Assembly (NCBI RefSeq): GCF_011074795.1
Contig: NZ_JAAMPF010000036.1
Location: 248,001-312,000 of the forward strand
Source: Marinobacter salicampi
Lineage (GTDB): Bacteria > Pseudomonadota > Gammaproteobacteria > Pseudomonadales > Oleiphilaceae
Reading direction: 5' to 3'
DNA: 64,000 nt
Below the pieces are notes generated by a model, which searched no databases, was not told the origin of the DNA, and saw only the letters and a program-made list of their open reading frames with translations. This document shows, piece after piece, positions 8,066 through 16,952 of the stretch (positions within the stretch are counted from its first letter, which is position 1; each line of letters opens with the position of its first letter). The position numbers and the translations under genes were made by a program.

Positions 8066-9313
8066 TCAGAGCCCGAAGCTGCCGTAGGGGATAAACCGCA
8101 CGGGCGTCCCTGGCTCTATCTGCTGGGCGCTCTCGTCCAGCTCCACCATACCCTCGGACCAGGCCAGACCGGTGACCCGGCCCGAGCCTTCAGAGCCGAA
8201 CACCTCAGCCTGCCCATCGCGGACCCGCGCGCGCAACATCTCGCTACGCCCGGGTTTCTTATTCTTGGAAAAGTTGGCCGGCAGGACATAGCCCTGGGGT
8301 TCGAACCATTCACCCCCTGCCAGTAGTGCCATCGCCGGAGCGCCAAAACGCAGTGCGCAGACCCAGGCGGCAACCGGATTTCCCGGTAAACCAACCACGG
8401 GCGTACCCTGGAACATGGCGAGAGCGAGGGGGCGGCCCGGCTTGATCGCAATGCGCCAGTTGCTGATGTCACCATGGGCTTTCAGGGTTTTCGACACATG
8501 ATCCTCGTCCCCTGCGGAAACGCCACCACTGGTCAGTATCAGGTCGCACTGCTCAGCCCCACGCCCCAACGCCGCCTGCACATCCTCGGCCCGGTCGAGT
8601 ACATGCCCCAGGTCAACCAACTCGTAGCCAAGTTGCGTGACCATCGCACTCAGCATCGGGCGGTTGGCGTCGTAAATCTGCCAGTCGGTGACCGCTGAAC
8701 CAACAGGCTTAACTTCATCGCCCGTGGACAGGACGCCGACCCGGAGCCGCTGATAGACATCGACCGATTCGACGCCAACACTGGCGAGCACGGAAATCTG
8801 GGTAGGCGTCAGGCGGGTTGCTGCCGTGAGGATCCGGTCCTGGGCCTGGATGTCCTCACCGGCTTTACGGGCGTTGGCGCCCACTTTCAGCGTGCCGTTG
8901 AGATGTAGCTGCCCGCCTTTAACCTCACAATCCTCTTCCAGGACCACCGTATCGGTGCCGGACGGTATGACCGCACCGGTCAGAATCCGTATAGCGTAGC
9001 CTTTGGGGACCTCACCGGTGTAGGGCCCCCCGGCGGCACTGCGGCCATCAACCAGGGGCAGGGCGCAGGGCACCTCGGTTATGGGTCCGGCAAGAGCATA
9101 ACCATCGACCGCCGAGTTGTTGCTGGGGGGGTGGGCGCGAGGTGCAAGTACGTCGCTTGCCAGTATCCGGCCATTCACCTTTGACAGCGGTACGGCGCGA
9201 TCCACGCCCACCACCGGATGCAGGCGTGAACGTAAGCGCTCAAGGGCCTCGTCCACCGGCGTCCAGTTCACGCCGGGGGGCAGGGCAAAACAGTCGTTAC
9301 GAAGCTCGTTCAT
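8066..9313 (-). CDS. moeA: Molybdopterin molybdenumtransferase
   Basis: The 415-residue protein is a typical MoeA: NSAVDGYAL in domain I, RILTGAVIPSGTDTVV, LSTGDEV, ILTSGGVSAGDED and the LPGNPVA motif of the active cleft. It inserts molybdate or tungstate into adenylylated molybdopterin in the cytoplasm. It is the last gene of the minus-strand tupBCA-fdhD-mobAB-moeA run, 10 bases after mobB. Its presence beside tungstate uptake genes suggests a copy dedicated to the formate dehydrogenase; a second housekeeping moeA may exist elsewhere. Confidence 0.94.
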   Translation of the reverse strand: MNELRNDCFALPPGVNWTPVDEALERLRSRLHPVVGVDRAVPLSKVNGRILASDVLAPRAHPPSNNSAVDGYALAGPITEVPCALPLVDGRSAAGGPYTGEVPKGYAIRILTGAVIPSGTDTVVLEEDCEVKGGQLHLNGTLKVGANARKAGEDIQAQDRILTAATRLTPTQISVLASVGVESVDVYQRLRVGVLSTGDEVKPVGSAVTDWQIYDANRPMLSAMVTQLGYELVDLGHVLDRAEDVQAALGRGAEQCDLILTSGGVSAGDEDHVSKTLKAHGDISNWRIAIKPGRPLALAMFQGTPVVGLPGNPVAAWVCALRFGAPAMALLAGGEWFEPQGYVLPANFSKNKKPGRSEMLRARVRDGQAEVFGSEGSGRVTGLAWSEGMVELDESAQQIEPGTPVRFIPYGSFGL

Positions 9314-9323
9314 GGCTCTCCCG

Positions 9324-9833
9324 TCACTCGTTTTCGTGGGCTGATGGCTTTCCTGCGTCCAGAATAAAGTCCGCTATCCCGGGTATATCGTTCAAATCAA
9401 AACCGGGGCCCGCGAAATCCGGAGCATAGTCCGCCGCCACAGCAAGGATGCTGGCATCGTTCGGGTACAGAGGCTTTTTCGGGCACGCCCGCCTGTGCAC
9501 TTCTATCTTGGGGTGTGAGTGTGACTTGAAGCCCTCTACCACAACCCAGTCGCATGGGCCCAGGCGGGCCAGCAATTCGTCGAGTGTTGGCTCTTTGGCA
9601 CCGCGCAGCTCGTGCATAATGGCAAATCGCTGTCCGCCCGCCAGTATGACTTCCCGGGCGCCGGCCTCACGGTGACGGTAGCTATCGGTGCCGGGCTGGT
9701 CCACATCCACCGCATGATGGGCATGTTTGATGGAGTTGACCGTTAAACCTCTGCTGGACAACTCACGGATCAGGGCGCTGGCCAGGGTGGTTTTGCCGCA
9801 GTTTTTCCAGCCAACAATACCGATGACGTTCAC
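9324..9833 (-). CDS. mobB: Molybdopterin-guanine dinucleotide biosynthesis adaptor MobB
   Basis: The 169-residue GTP-binding protein has a P-loop (GWKNCGKTTLA, residues 8-18), the IKHAHHAVDVDQPGTDSYRH region and VVVEGFKSHSHPKIEVHR, all typical of MobB. It supports MobA in attaching GMP to molybdopterin. The start overlaps the mobA stop by four bases, so the two are translationally coupled. Confidence 0.93.
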   Translation of the reverse strand: MNVIGIVGWKNCGKTTLASALIRELSSRGLTVNSIKHAHHAVDVDQPGTDSYRHREAGAREVILAGGQRFAIMHELRGAKEPTLDELLARLGPCDWVVVEGFKSHSHPKIEVHRRACPKKPLYPNDASILAVAADYAPDFAGPGFDLNDIPGIADFILDAGKPSAHENE

Positions 9834-10417
9834 TTCAGGTGCTGCTCCGCCCAGGCCAGGTCTTCCGGTGTGTTGATGTTGAAAAAGTCATCCTCGCCGA
9901 ACACCACCAGGGTCTCGCCCTGAGCCTGTGTCCACTGGCGAATCTTGCGCACTCCGTCGTTCAGGGAGGCTCGCAGCTCATGCCGCAACGATACCTGCCA
10001 TCGGCCAAAGGTGGGTTGGGGCAGTCTCCCGCGTTCCGGGTCGGGCGTGGCGGCCAGTATTACCGGGGTATCACCTTGGGCCAACCGGACGGCCAGATCC
10101 CGAGGGAAACAGGGGGTATCCGCAGCGACGCTGATCAGCCATTCATGCCCCTGTTCGGCGGCCCAGTCCATACCGGCGAGCACCCCGGCCAACGGGCCCG
10201 GAAATTCTCCAATCGAGTCGGCTACCAGGGGCAAGCCCAGGTCCTCAAACCGGCTCAAATCTCCGTTGGCGTTGAGCACCACGGCGTCGACCTGCGGCGT
10301 TATCCGCTCGATGACACGCTCGATCAGTGACTGGTCGCCCAGCATCAGTCGCCCTTTATCACCACCGCCCATGCGGTTGGCCTGGCCGCCGGCCAGAATC
10401 ACAGCGCACTCAGTCAT
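9830..10417 (-). CDS. mobA: Molybdenum cofactor guanylyltransferase MobA
   Basis: The protein starts at ATG 10417 (MTECAVILAGGQANRMGGGD), which carries the nucleotidyltransferase GG-x-x-x-RMGGGDK signature, followed by GPLAGVLAGMDWA and AADTPCFPRDLA with the metal-binding Asp. It joins GMP from GTP to Mo-molybdopterin to make MGD. The start overlaps the fdhD stop by eight bases. A longer in-frame start inside fdhD (10501) lacks family similarity, so I rejected it. The length of 195 residues is normal. Confidence 0.94.
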   Translation of the reverse strand: MTECAVILAGGQANRMGGGDKGRLMLGDQSLIERVIERITPQVDAVVLNANGDLSRFEDLGLPLVADSIGEFPGPLAGVLAGMDWAAEQGHEWLISVAADTPCFPRDLAVRLAQGDTPVILAATPDPERGRLPQPTFGRWQVSLRHELRASLNDGVRKIRQWTQAQGETLVVFGEDDFFNINTPEDLAWAEQHLK

Positions 10418-11279
10418 GCCCGGCCCCTTTCCGACGCATTTTCTTCTCTTCATCCGGAATTTTTGAAAGGTCCTGGTCGAACACCAGGCGGTGTTGGCCA
10501 CTGAGGCAGGTGAATTTCTTCCCTCGCATCCGTCCGATCAGTGTCAGCCCGACCTGCTGGGCAATATCGACTCCCCAGGCGGTAAAGCCTGACCGGCTGA
10601 TCAGGGTCGGAATGCCCATCAGGGCCGTTTTGATGACCATTTCGGAGGTCAGGCGGCCCGTGGTGTAGAGGACTTTGTCCGCAGCCGGAATGTCGTTCAA
10701 GTGCATCCAGCCGGCGATCTTGTCGACCGCGTTGTGGCGCCCTACATCCTCCACGTAGGCCAGAACTTGCAATCCCTGGCATAGAGCGCTGCCATGAATG
10801 GCACCGGTCTCCATATACAGGCTGGGGGTGTGGTTAATCTGATATGAGAGGTCGTAAAAAGTGCTGGTGTGCACCGGTGTATCCGGCAGTCTCAAGCCGT
10901 CCAGCCCAGCCATCATGTCGCCAAATACGGTCCCCACGGCGCAGCCCGAGGTGCGGGTTTTCTTTTCCAGCTTGTCTTCTACATTCGTGATGCCCGCGGT
11001 GCGCACGACAGCGACTTCCAGTTCCTCGTCATAATCGATTCCGGTGACCTGGTCGGTCGCACTCAGCATGCCCTGATTCAGGAGAAAACCAAGCGCCAGA
11101 TAGGTGGGATGATCGCCGATGGTCATTGCCGTGACGATCTCCTGGCTGTTCAAGTAGATGGTCAGAGGGCGCTCTTCGATCACGCTGATCGACTTCGACT
11201 GGCCGTGCTCATCTACGCCTTCAACGGTTCGGGATAGTCGCGGGTCGGTCGGATTGGGTAGCAGGGTAGTCATCATCAT
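10410..11279 (-). CDS. fdhD: Formate dehydrogenase accessory sulfurtransferase FdhD
   Basis: The 289-residue protein has EERPLTIYLNSQEIVTAMT, HPTYLALGFLLNQG, EDVGRHNAVDKIAG and the TTGRLTSEMVIKTA and SRSGFTAWGV blocks of FdhD. The family passes sulfur from a cysteine desulfurase to the bis-MGD cofactor, which formate dehydrogenase needs for activity. The catalytic loop here reads SGCAVGTVFG, so only one Cys stands where E. coli FdhD has a CxxC pair. Start and stop overlap neighbours on both sides. Confidence 0.93.
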   Translation of the reverse strand: MMMTTLLPNPTDPRLSRTVEGVDEHGQSKSISVIEERPLTIYLNSQEIVTAMTIGDHPTYLALGFLLNQGMLSATDQVTGIDYDEELEVAVVRTAGITNVEDKLEKKTRTSGCAVGTVFGDMMAGLDGLRLPDTPVHTSTFYDLSYQINHTPSLYMETGAIHGSALCQGLQVLAYVEDVGRHNAVDKIAGWMHLNDIPAADKVLYTTGRLTSEMVIKTALMGIPTLISRSGFTAWGVDIAQQVGLTLIGRMRGKKFTCLSGQHRLVFDQDLSKIPDEEKKMRRKGAGHD

Positions 11280-12103
11280 TTCAACTCGATTGAACTGTTT
11301 AGCCTGACATTGGCGTTCGGGAAAAATAGCTGTTTACCTTCCACCTGATAAGCGGCAATTGCGGCTTGTCCGGTTTCGGACAACAACCACTGTGCGAACT
11401 TCTCCGCTGCCTCGTGATTCACGTTGGGGCACCTCTTCTCACTGACAGGAATCACCCCGTACTGGTTGAACAGCGGCGGAGCTCCCTCAAATAAAATGGT
11501 GCTGTCCTGTTTGTTGGCAAACGCGATCCAGGTGGCTCTGTCGGTCAATACATAGGCTCCGAGGCTGACGCCGGTATTGAGGGTTGCGCCCATGCCACTG
11601 CCTGTTTCGAGGTACCATTGACCGGATCCGGCGTCAGGATCGATAGCGGCCGCCTGCCACAGTAAGCGCTCTTTCTTGTGGGTTCCCGAATCATCTCCGC
11701 GTGAGGCGAACTTGACGCCGGCCTGCATGATGCGCTGCAGAACTTCATTGACGTTGAGGGCGCCCGCCACCTTTGCCGGATCGTCTTTGGGTCCAATGAT
11801 GACCAGGTCGTTGTACATCAGATCGCGTCGATATTTGCCGTAGCCGCCCGCAATGAATGTTTCCTCGTCAGGCCTGGCGTGAACCAGGAGCACATCGCCA
11901 TCGCAGCGCATGGCATTATTGATGGCCTGTCCCGTGCCCACAGCGACTATATTGACCTGAACTCCGGTATCCTTTTTCAGCATCGGTAACAGATAGTCGT
12001 ACAGGCCACTATTCTGGGTCGAGGTGGTGGACTGAACGATGATGGTGTCTGCCAGTGTGGGAGTACTGAAAGCTAAAGCCACGAAAAGGATAAAGTGCTT
12101 CAT
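11276..12103 (-). CDS. tupA: Tungstate ABC transporter, periplasmic binding protein
   Basis: The 275-residue protein has a Sec signal peptide (cleaved near ALA-D, residue 19) and the TupA pattern: VQSTTSTQNSGL at the mature N-terminus, which contacts the oxyanion, then SRGDDSGTHKKE and ETGSGMGATLN. TupA binds tungstate, or sometimes molybdate, in the periplasm and delivers it to TupB. Its stop overlaps the fdhD start by four bases. Whether W or Mo is preferred cannot be read from sequence alone. Confidence 0.9.
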   Translation of the reverse strand: MKHFILFVALAFSTPTLADTIIVQSTTSTQNSGLYDYLLPMLKKDTGVQVNIVAVGTGQAINNAMRCDGDVLLVHARPDEETFIAGGYGKYRRDLMYNDLVIIGPKDDPAKVAGALNVNEVLQRIMQAGVKFASRGDDSGTHKKERLLWQAAAIDPDAGSGQWYLETGSGMGATLNTGVSLGAYVLTDRATWIAFANKQDSTILFEGAPPLFNQYGVIPVSEKRCPNVNHEAAEKFAQWLLSETGQAAIAAYQVEGKQLFFPNANVRLNSSIELK

Positions 12104-12112
12104 AGCCGTCCT

Positions 12113-12823
12113 CTACAACAGGATCTCACCGGCTAAATATGCTTTAGCCACGGGGGTTTTGGGTGCGGCAAAAAAGTCGTTCGCCGGACTTTGCTCGACG
12201 ACCTGCCCATCCGACATAAATACGACATCATCAGCCAAACGTCGAGCCTGACCTTGGTCGTGACTGACGAGAATGACTTTGGTTCCCTGGGCGATCTGCG
12301 TTTTGACCAGAGCTTCGATCATCTGGACCGAAGCAGGGTCCAAGCTAGCCGTTGCCTCATCCAATAGCAATAAAGCAGGCTTGATCAACAGGGCGCGTGC
12401 CAGAGCCAGTCGCTGTTGCTCTCCACCTGACAGCATCCGGGCCGGTTGGTGTGCCCGCTCCGCCAGCTGGACGGACTCCAGCGCTTTAATCAGTTGCTGT
12501 GGCTCGGATCTAGCAACACCGGGGGCTGCAAAGGCCAGATTCTGGAGCGCTGTCCGGCGCAGCAGCACCGGATGCTGGAAGACCATGGCCTGCTGATCGC
12601 GACTTTCAGCGACGCTCAGGTGGCCCAGCGTAATCTGCCCCTGATCCGGTTCGATCAGTCCGTGCAAACAGCGAAGCAGCAAGGTCTTGCCTGCACCGTT
12701 CGGGCCCATGATCACGGTGATGCCGGGTTCCTCAGTCACCAGATTTACTCCGTCCAGTACGGCTCGACCGCCCTTGATAAGCCGCAGATTGCTGATACGG
12801 ATGGGCAGGATGGGACTAGGCAT
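12113..12823 (-). CDS. tupC: Tungstate ABC transporter ATPase
   Basis: The 236-residue ABC ATPase has Walker A (GPNGAGKT), the signature LSGGEQQRLALARALL and Walker B (LLLLDEATASLD), followed by the H-loop (ILVSHDQ). It powers tungstate uptake with TupB. It overlaps the permease gene by eight bases and is followed nine bases later by tupA, so it belongs to the tup operon. No C-terminal oxyanion-sensing (TOBE) domain is present, as is usual for TupC. Confidence 0.9.
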   Translation of the reverse strand: MPSPILPIRISNLRLIKGGRAVLDGVNLVTEEPGITVIMGPNGAGKTLLLRCLHGLIEPDQGQITLGHLSVAESRDQQAMVFQHPVLLRRTALQNLAFAAPGVARSEPQQLIKALESVQLAERAHQPARMLSGGEQQRLALARALLIKPALLLLDEATASLDPASVQMIEALVKTQIAQGTKVILVSHDQGQARRLADDVVFMSDGQVVEQSPANDFFAAPKTPVAKAYLAGEILL

Positions 12824-13511
12824 ATTGGCGCTTCACAGCGTATTCACGGACGCCTATAACCAGCGAATTGACTAGCAGCGACAGCGCCAGTAACACCGTC
12901 CCCAGCGCCAGAGCCAGAGTCAGGTTGCCTTTTGAGGTTTCCAGCGCGATGGCGGTGGTCATGACACGTGTCAGGTGATCAATATTACCGCCGACGATAA
13001 TGACGGCGCCAACCTCGGCAATGGCCCGACCGAAGCCCGCCAGAATGCAGGTGGTCAGCGCATAGCGGGCATCGACCAGGTAGGCCACCACCGCACGGCG
13101 TCCGGTGACACCCATTGATTGGAAGGTATCGCTGTACTCCTGATGAAGATGCTCGATTACCTGATTCGACAGAGCCGCGATAATCGGGGTAATCAGCACC
13201 ACCTGAGCGATGATCATGGCAGTGGGTGTGTAGAGCAGGCCCATCCAGCCGAGCGGACCGGACCGTGACAGCAGCAGATACACCATCAGTCCCACGACCA
13301 CCGGGGGCATACCCATCAGGGCGTTCATCAAAAGAATACAGAATTTCCGTCCCGGAAATCGGGTGATTGCCAGCCAGGTCCCCAGCGGTAAACCGATAAT
13401 GGCCGCAATGATCAGGGCCACCAGGCTGACGCGAATGGACAACCGGAGAATCTCAAATAAGTCTGCATCCAACGTAATAATAAGTCGAAAGGCTTCGGCC
13501 AAAGCGTTCAT
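12816..13511 (-). CDS. tupB: Tungstate ABC transporter permease
   Basis: The 231-residue integral membrane protein has about five to six hydrophobic helices and the binding-protein-dependent permease loop around GFGRAIAEVGAVIIVGGN, typical of TupB. It forms the inner-membrane channel of the transporter. It is first in the minus-strand run tupBCA-fdhD-mobA-mobB-moeA, so metal uptake and cofactor maturation for formate dehydrogenase are co-expressed. No ModE-type operator was recognised upstream. Confidence 0.9.
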   Translation of the reverse strand: MNALAEAFRLIITLDADLFEILRLSIRVSLVALIIAAIIGLPLGTWLAITRFPGRKFCILLMNALMGMPPVVVGLMVYLLLSRSGPLGWMGLLYTPTAMIIAQVVLITPIIAALSNQVIEHLHQEYSDTFQSMGVTGRRAVVAYLVDARYALTTCILAGFGRAIAEVGAVIIVGGNIDHLTRVMTTAIALETSKGNLTLALALGTVLLALSLLVNSLVIGVREYAVKRQYA

Positions 13512-13761
13512 TTATTGTTGTAATCCTGCAGTGGTGCGTCGGAGATTGAACGCCCTTTGGGTCAGATTCGCAAGGGTTGCGGGCGGAGTCAACCCGGGCA
13601 CGAACCAAATCGGAGCGCTTCGGCGACTCTGAGGGTGGAGCTGAGCAAGGACTTCTCCCGGCCTTTGTCCCTTCAGGCAAGAAGGTAAGAGCGAAAGGCC
13701 TGGCAGCAATATCGGGGGCCGCCTCTTTTCAGCGCTCTGCGGAATCAGCACTTAGAACTGA

Positions 13762-13791
13762 ACGGGCCAGAGCTGGATAGCTCTGGCCCGT
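13762..13791 (-). terminator. Perfect 13-bp hairpin after the Spy-like gene
   Basis: ACGGGCCAGAGCT and AGCTCTGGCCCGT form a perfect stem around a four-base loop. The hairpin sits 26 bases past the stop of the minus-strand gene at 13817 and is followed on that strand by a weakly T-rich stretch. It is probably an intrinsic terminator, though the U-tract is poor. Confidence 0.6.
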
Positions 13792-13816
13792 ACCTCCACA
13801 GCAGCCGGTTTGACTG

Positions 13817-14338
13817 CTACTTCTTCATAATTTCCTGCATTTTCATTTTGTTTTCGAGTTGAGTCGTTAAGGCTTCTTTGCGTAAGTCAGCAACTTCGTC
13901 GTAGGCCTGGCCGATTGCATCGATGTCGGGTTCATCAGCGCTCATCAACTCCTGCAGGCGCTGGCGAGGTTCCTGCATCTTTTGCATGAGCGTAAACTGC
14001 CGTTTTGCCTGCTCCCCATGAAGCTCAGCGAGCTGCTCTTGCTGTTCATCAGTGAGGTCAGCGCCCTTCATGCCCATCATCGGGCCCATCCCGTGACCCA
14101 TACCGTGACCCATGCCCCCCATCATCGGGCAAGCGCCCATCATTGAGCCCATGCCCCCCATCATTCCGGAGCTCATGCCCTCCATCTTCATATCGCCGTG
14201 CTTGCCTTGCGTCATCATGCCGGAATGGTGACCATCCTTGTCTTTCTGCTCCTTCATTTGATCCTGAGCTGTGACCGATGCGCCACCAAAGGTAAGCGAT
14301 GCAACTATGACAAACTTGAGAATTCCGTTCCTGACCAT
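13817..14338 (-). CDS. Met/His-rich periplasmic Spy/CpxP-like protein
   Basis: The 173-residue protein has a Sec signal peptide (cleaved near VTAQ). A Met/Gly/His-rich segment (residues about 38-92) with repeats such as MMGGMG and GMGHGMGHGMG precedes a helical part with LTDEQQEQLAELHGEQ, the LTxxQ-type signature of Spy/CpxP heavy-metal-sensor relatives. The start at 14338 follows a strong AAGGAG site. Met/His-rich segments of this kind often bind copper or silver, so metal buffering or periplasmic chaperoning is likely. It appears monocistronic. Confidence 0.75.
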   Translation of the reverse strand: MVRNGILKFVIVASLTFGGASVTAQDQMKEQKDKDGHHSGMMTQGKHGDMKMEGMSSGMMGGMGSMMGACPMMGGMGHGMGHGMGPMMGMKGADLTDEQQEQLAELHGEQAKRQFTLMQKMQEPRQRLQELMSADEPDIDAIGQAYDEVADLRKEALTTQLENKMKMQEIMKK

Positions 14339-14582
14339 GGTCGGTCTCCTTTTTCTAGAAAGTGAGTAATCCCTGGGCCCAGCCGGTAACCGTCGCCAAC
14401 TATCCATACCGTTATATCTACGTGTAACGATTGCCGTCGCTGCGCGGGCCATTGACTAACACTACGAGGTCTCACGGATTATCTGCAAGGGAATATTCAA
14501 ACATCAATCTGTTATAGGACGCGCGGCTTGAGGCGGGACGTCAGACTATCCGGGACTGTGCGGAGGGTCCGGACACCACCCG

Positions 14583-14700
14583 GGCATCAGATCGGCCACC
14601 AGTTTCTTCAGACGCTGGTTCTTCCTCCTCCAACTGCTTGAGAGGTTTCAGTTCTGATGGACCCAAGCCTCCATATTTCTTGCGCCATGTGTTCTCGCAT
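14583..14700 (-). pseudogene. IS3-family transposase OrfA remnant (in the 14339-15026 gap)
   Basis: Read on the minus strand, the segment encodes TWRKKYGGLGPSELKPLKQL and then, after a one-base insertion, NQRLKKLVADLMPG. This is the C-terminal part of an IS3-family OrfA with its leucine zipper. No start, inverted repeat or OrfB remains. The rest of the 14339-15026 stretch shows no supported gene. Confidence 0.75.
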
Positions 14701-15026
14701 CACTGCTAGCCCTTGTGCTGCAAGCGATTCACAGTTTCGGCTACGGTGGTATCAGCAGGATGGAGGTTACTCCGTCGTTTGCTGACAAAACTGCAGCAAC
14801 TAAACATAGTTTGTCGTCCTCCACGGGTACGCAATGATAAAACCGTACCCCTTAATCGAAGTTTCGCAGCTGTCTTGCTGGTCTTCTCCACAGGGCGATC
14901 ACGTAGTGCTTCTGCACATCCTTCATTCAAATGCTAAGCTCTTGAATAGTAACCTACCGTTTGCACGGTTCAGTTTTCGGCCCACTGCTAGAACGCCGAG
15001 ATATGCGACATAATTGGTAGCCAGCT

Positions 15027-16829
15027 ATGACATCTTTTCAACGCATTTCCAGGCGTTCCAAACTCGTAATGGGGGATCTACTGCTAGGTCATCACCCTGG
15101 CTCAACCGAGGGTAAGTTTTCTCCCCCTTCTCTTATCCGGCCAGATTCCAGTCCAGGCTCCCTCGTTATGCTGTCCTCGCTTGGGTTGATCCTTTCTCTG
15201 GGATTGGCTGTGTGCTTCCTCGTGTACTCAACCGGGGGAATTAAATACGTCTACAGCCACACCATGTATCTGGTTATTCTATCGGGAGGGTTTTTCTTCG
15301 GGGTAAGTGGGGGAGTCTGCATAGGTTTATTCGCCGGCTTGTTATTGGGGCCTCTCATGCCCATCGACGTCGCAACTGGTGAAATGCAGTCGACAGACAA
15401 CTGGCTCTACAGAACAGGTGCATTTGTGCTGGTTGGCGCCCTCTCCGGTTATTTCAGAAGCGTATCGTTGAGTTACATAAACAGGATTACCTGGGTCCGA
15501 AGCCATGACGCTTCCACGTCACTGCCCAACAGGGTAGCGCTAGCCGAACAGATTGAGCATATGGCTAAGCATCGTGACTGTGGAGGCATCAAGGTTCTGC
15601 TAATTGTCTATATCAATAATCTGGACGAGGTTGAGCAAGCCTATGGCCCAGCCTCATCTGAAGGTCTGTTAAGAACGCTAGCTGTAACGATGCTGTCGCA
15701 CTATCCGGAGGCCTCTCCCCACAGAATCGATAACAACCAGCTCGCATTCTTTCTCTGCATGAAACACCAGGTAGAAGTGGAGAGTCTCCTGAGTGAGGCG
15801 AGACGGAGAGTTCAGATGCCAACCAGTCATAACGGCTTTTCTGTTTACCTGGATGTCTCTATTGGCTACACCTTTCTGGAATGGGGCGCCGGGTCACCGG
15901 CGCAACAGCTTAGCAGGACATTGTCACTAGCAAGATTGTCTTCCAGGGGCAGTTCAAGGGAGAAGGTCTTCTTTTTCGCGGATTCGCGGGATCGTGAGAA
16001 TGCGACCAAAGAAAACCTGGAAATGTTGACGTCGTTCAAGCAGGCAATAGAAAACGATGAATTAAGGCTGTACTTCCAACCCAAAGTTGAACTTGGAACG
16101 GGTCGTATATCCGGAGCTGAGGCTTTGGTCCGCTGGTTACATCCAAAGAAGGGCTTCATTCTTCCGTATCTGTTTATTCCCCTAGTGGAGAACAGCACCC
16201 TCATCAATGACTTGACGACCTGGGTTCTGCAGGAAGCGGCAAGGCAGCAGAGAGCCTGGGCCGAGCAAGGCGTCCACATTTCCATAGCGATCAATGTCTC
16301 GTCAACGAACCTTGTTCAGGCCGGGTTTGCGGAGGCGGCAAAAAAGGTGATGAAGGAGGCAGGGGTCGACCCACGGTATATCGAATTTGAGATAACTGAA
16401 AGCGCGATAATGGATAACTTCCAGGAAGCTCGAAATACACTTGTAGAGTTAGTGAATTTCGGTTTCACCATCGCTATTGACGACTTTGGTACGGGCCATT
16501 CTTCTCTAAAGTATCTGGCTCAGCTCCCTGCCCAGGTGGTCAAAATTGATCGGTCTTTTGTGCAGGACTTGAGCCAGGTGAGCGAGGGCTGGCACATCGT
16601 GAAGGCAATTATTGAGTTAGGCCAAAGTCTGGGTAAAACGATCGTCGCTGAGGGTATTGAAGACCAGGGAATGCTATGTCGCTTGACTGATTACGGCTGT
16701 GACTATGGACAGGGCTATTTTATCGCCAAGCCTTTGCCGGCAGATGAATTTTACCGTTGGTACCAGACCTGCGATGGCCAGTGGCTGCCTCAAGATAAGG
16801 CGTTTGACAGGAGCCGAAAAATTACTTAA
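15027..16829 (+). CDS. Membrane-bound c-di-GMP phosphodiesterase with degenerate GGDEF and EAL domains
   Basis: The 600-residue protein has hydrophobic segments at about residues 45-135, then a GGDEF-like domain (155-320) whose signature is replaced by IDNNQ, so it should not make c-di-GMP. An apparently complete EAL domain follows (335-585), with AEALVRW near 363, EFEITES, DDFGTGHSSL and VAEGIE, all expected for catalysis. It is inferred to hydrolyse c-di-GMP at the inner membrane. It is a single gene, converging with the response-regulator diguanylate cyclase at 16953-18329, which is a natural opposing partner. Confidence 0.85.
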   Translation: MTSFQRISRRSKLVMGDLLLGHHPGSTEGKFSPPSLIRPDSSPGSLVMLSSLGLILSLGLAVCFLVYSTGGIKYVYSHTMYLVILSGGFFFGVSGGVCIGLFAGLLLGPLMPIDVATGEMQSTDNWLYRTGAFVLVGALSGYFRSVSLSYINRITWVRSHDASTSLPNRVALAEQIEHMAKHRDCGGIKVLLIVYINNLDEVEQAYGPASSEGLLRTLAVTMLSHYPEASPHRIDNNQLAFFLCMKHQVEVESLLSEARRRVQMPTSHNGFSVYLDVSIGYTFLEWGAGSPAQQLSRTLSLARLSSRGSSREKVFFFADSRDRENATKENLEMLTSFKQAIENDELRLYFQPKVELGTGRISGAEALVRWLHPKKGFILPYLFIPLVENSTLINDLTTWVLQEAARQQRAWAEQGVHISIAINVSSTNLVQAGFAEAAKKVMKEAGVDPRYIEFEITESAIMDNFQEARNTLVELVNFGFTIAIDDFGTGHSSLKYLAQLPAQVVKIDRSFVQDLSQVSEGWHIVKAIIELGQSLGKTIVAEGIEDQGMLCRLTDYGCDYGQGYFIAKPLPADEFYRWYQTCDGQWLPQDKAFDRSRKIT

Positions 16830-16952
16830 CGCAGATAGCGTGGTCTAGACGCATAAATTTTATCATCGTAGAGGCTTACACCTTAAGCTCTATCAGCGAC
16901 AGGTTGGTAGTAACCTTTTCCACAAGCGCATCTATTAACTGACCCTGGGGCA

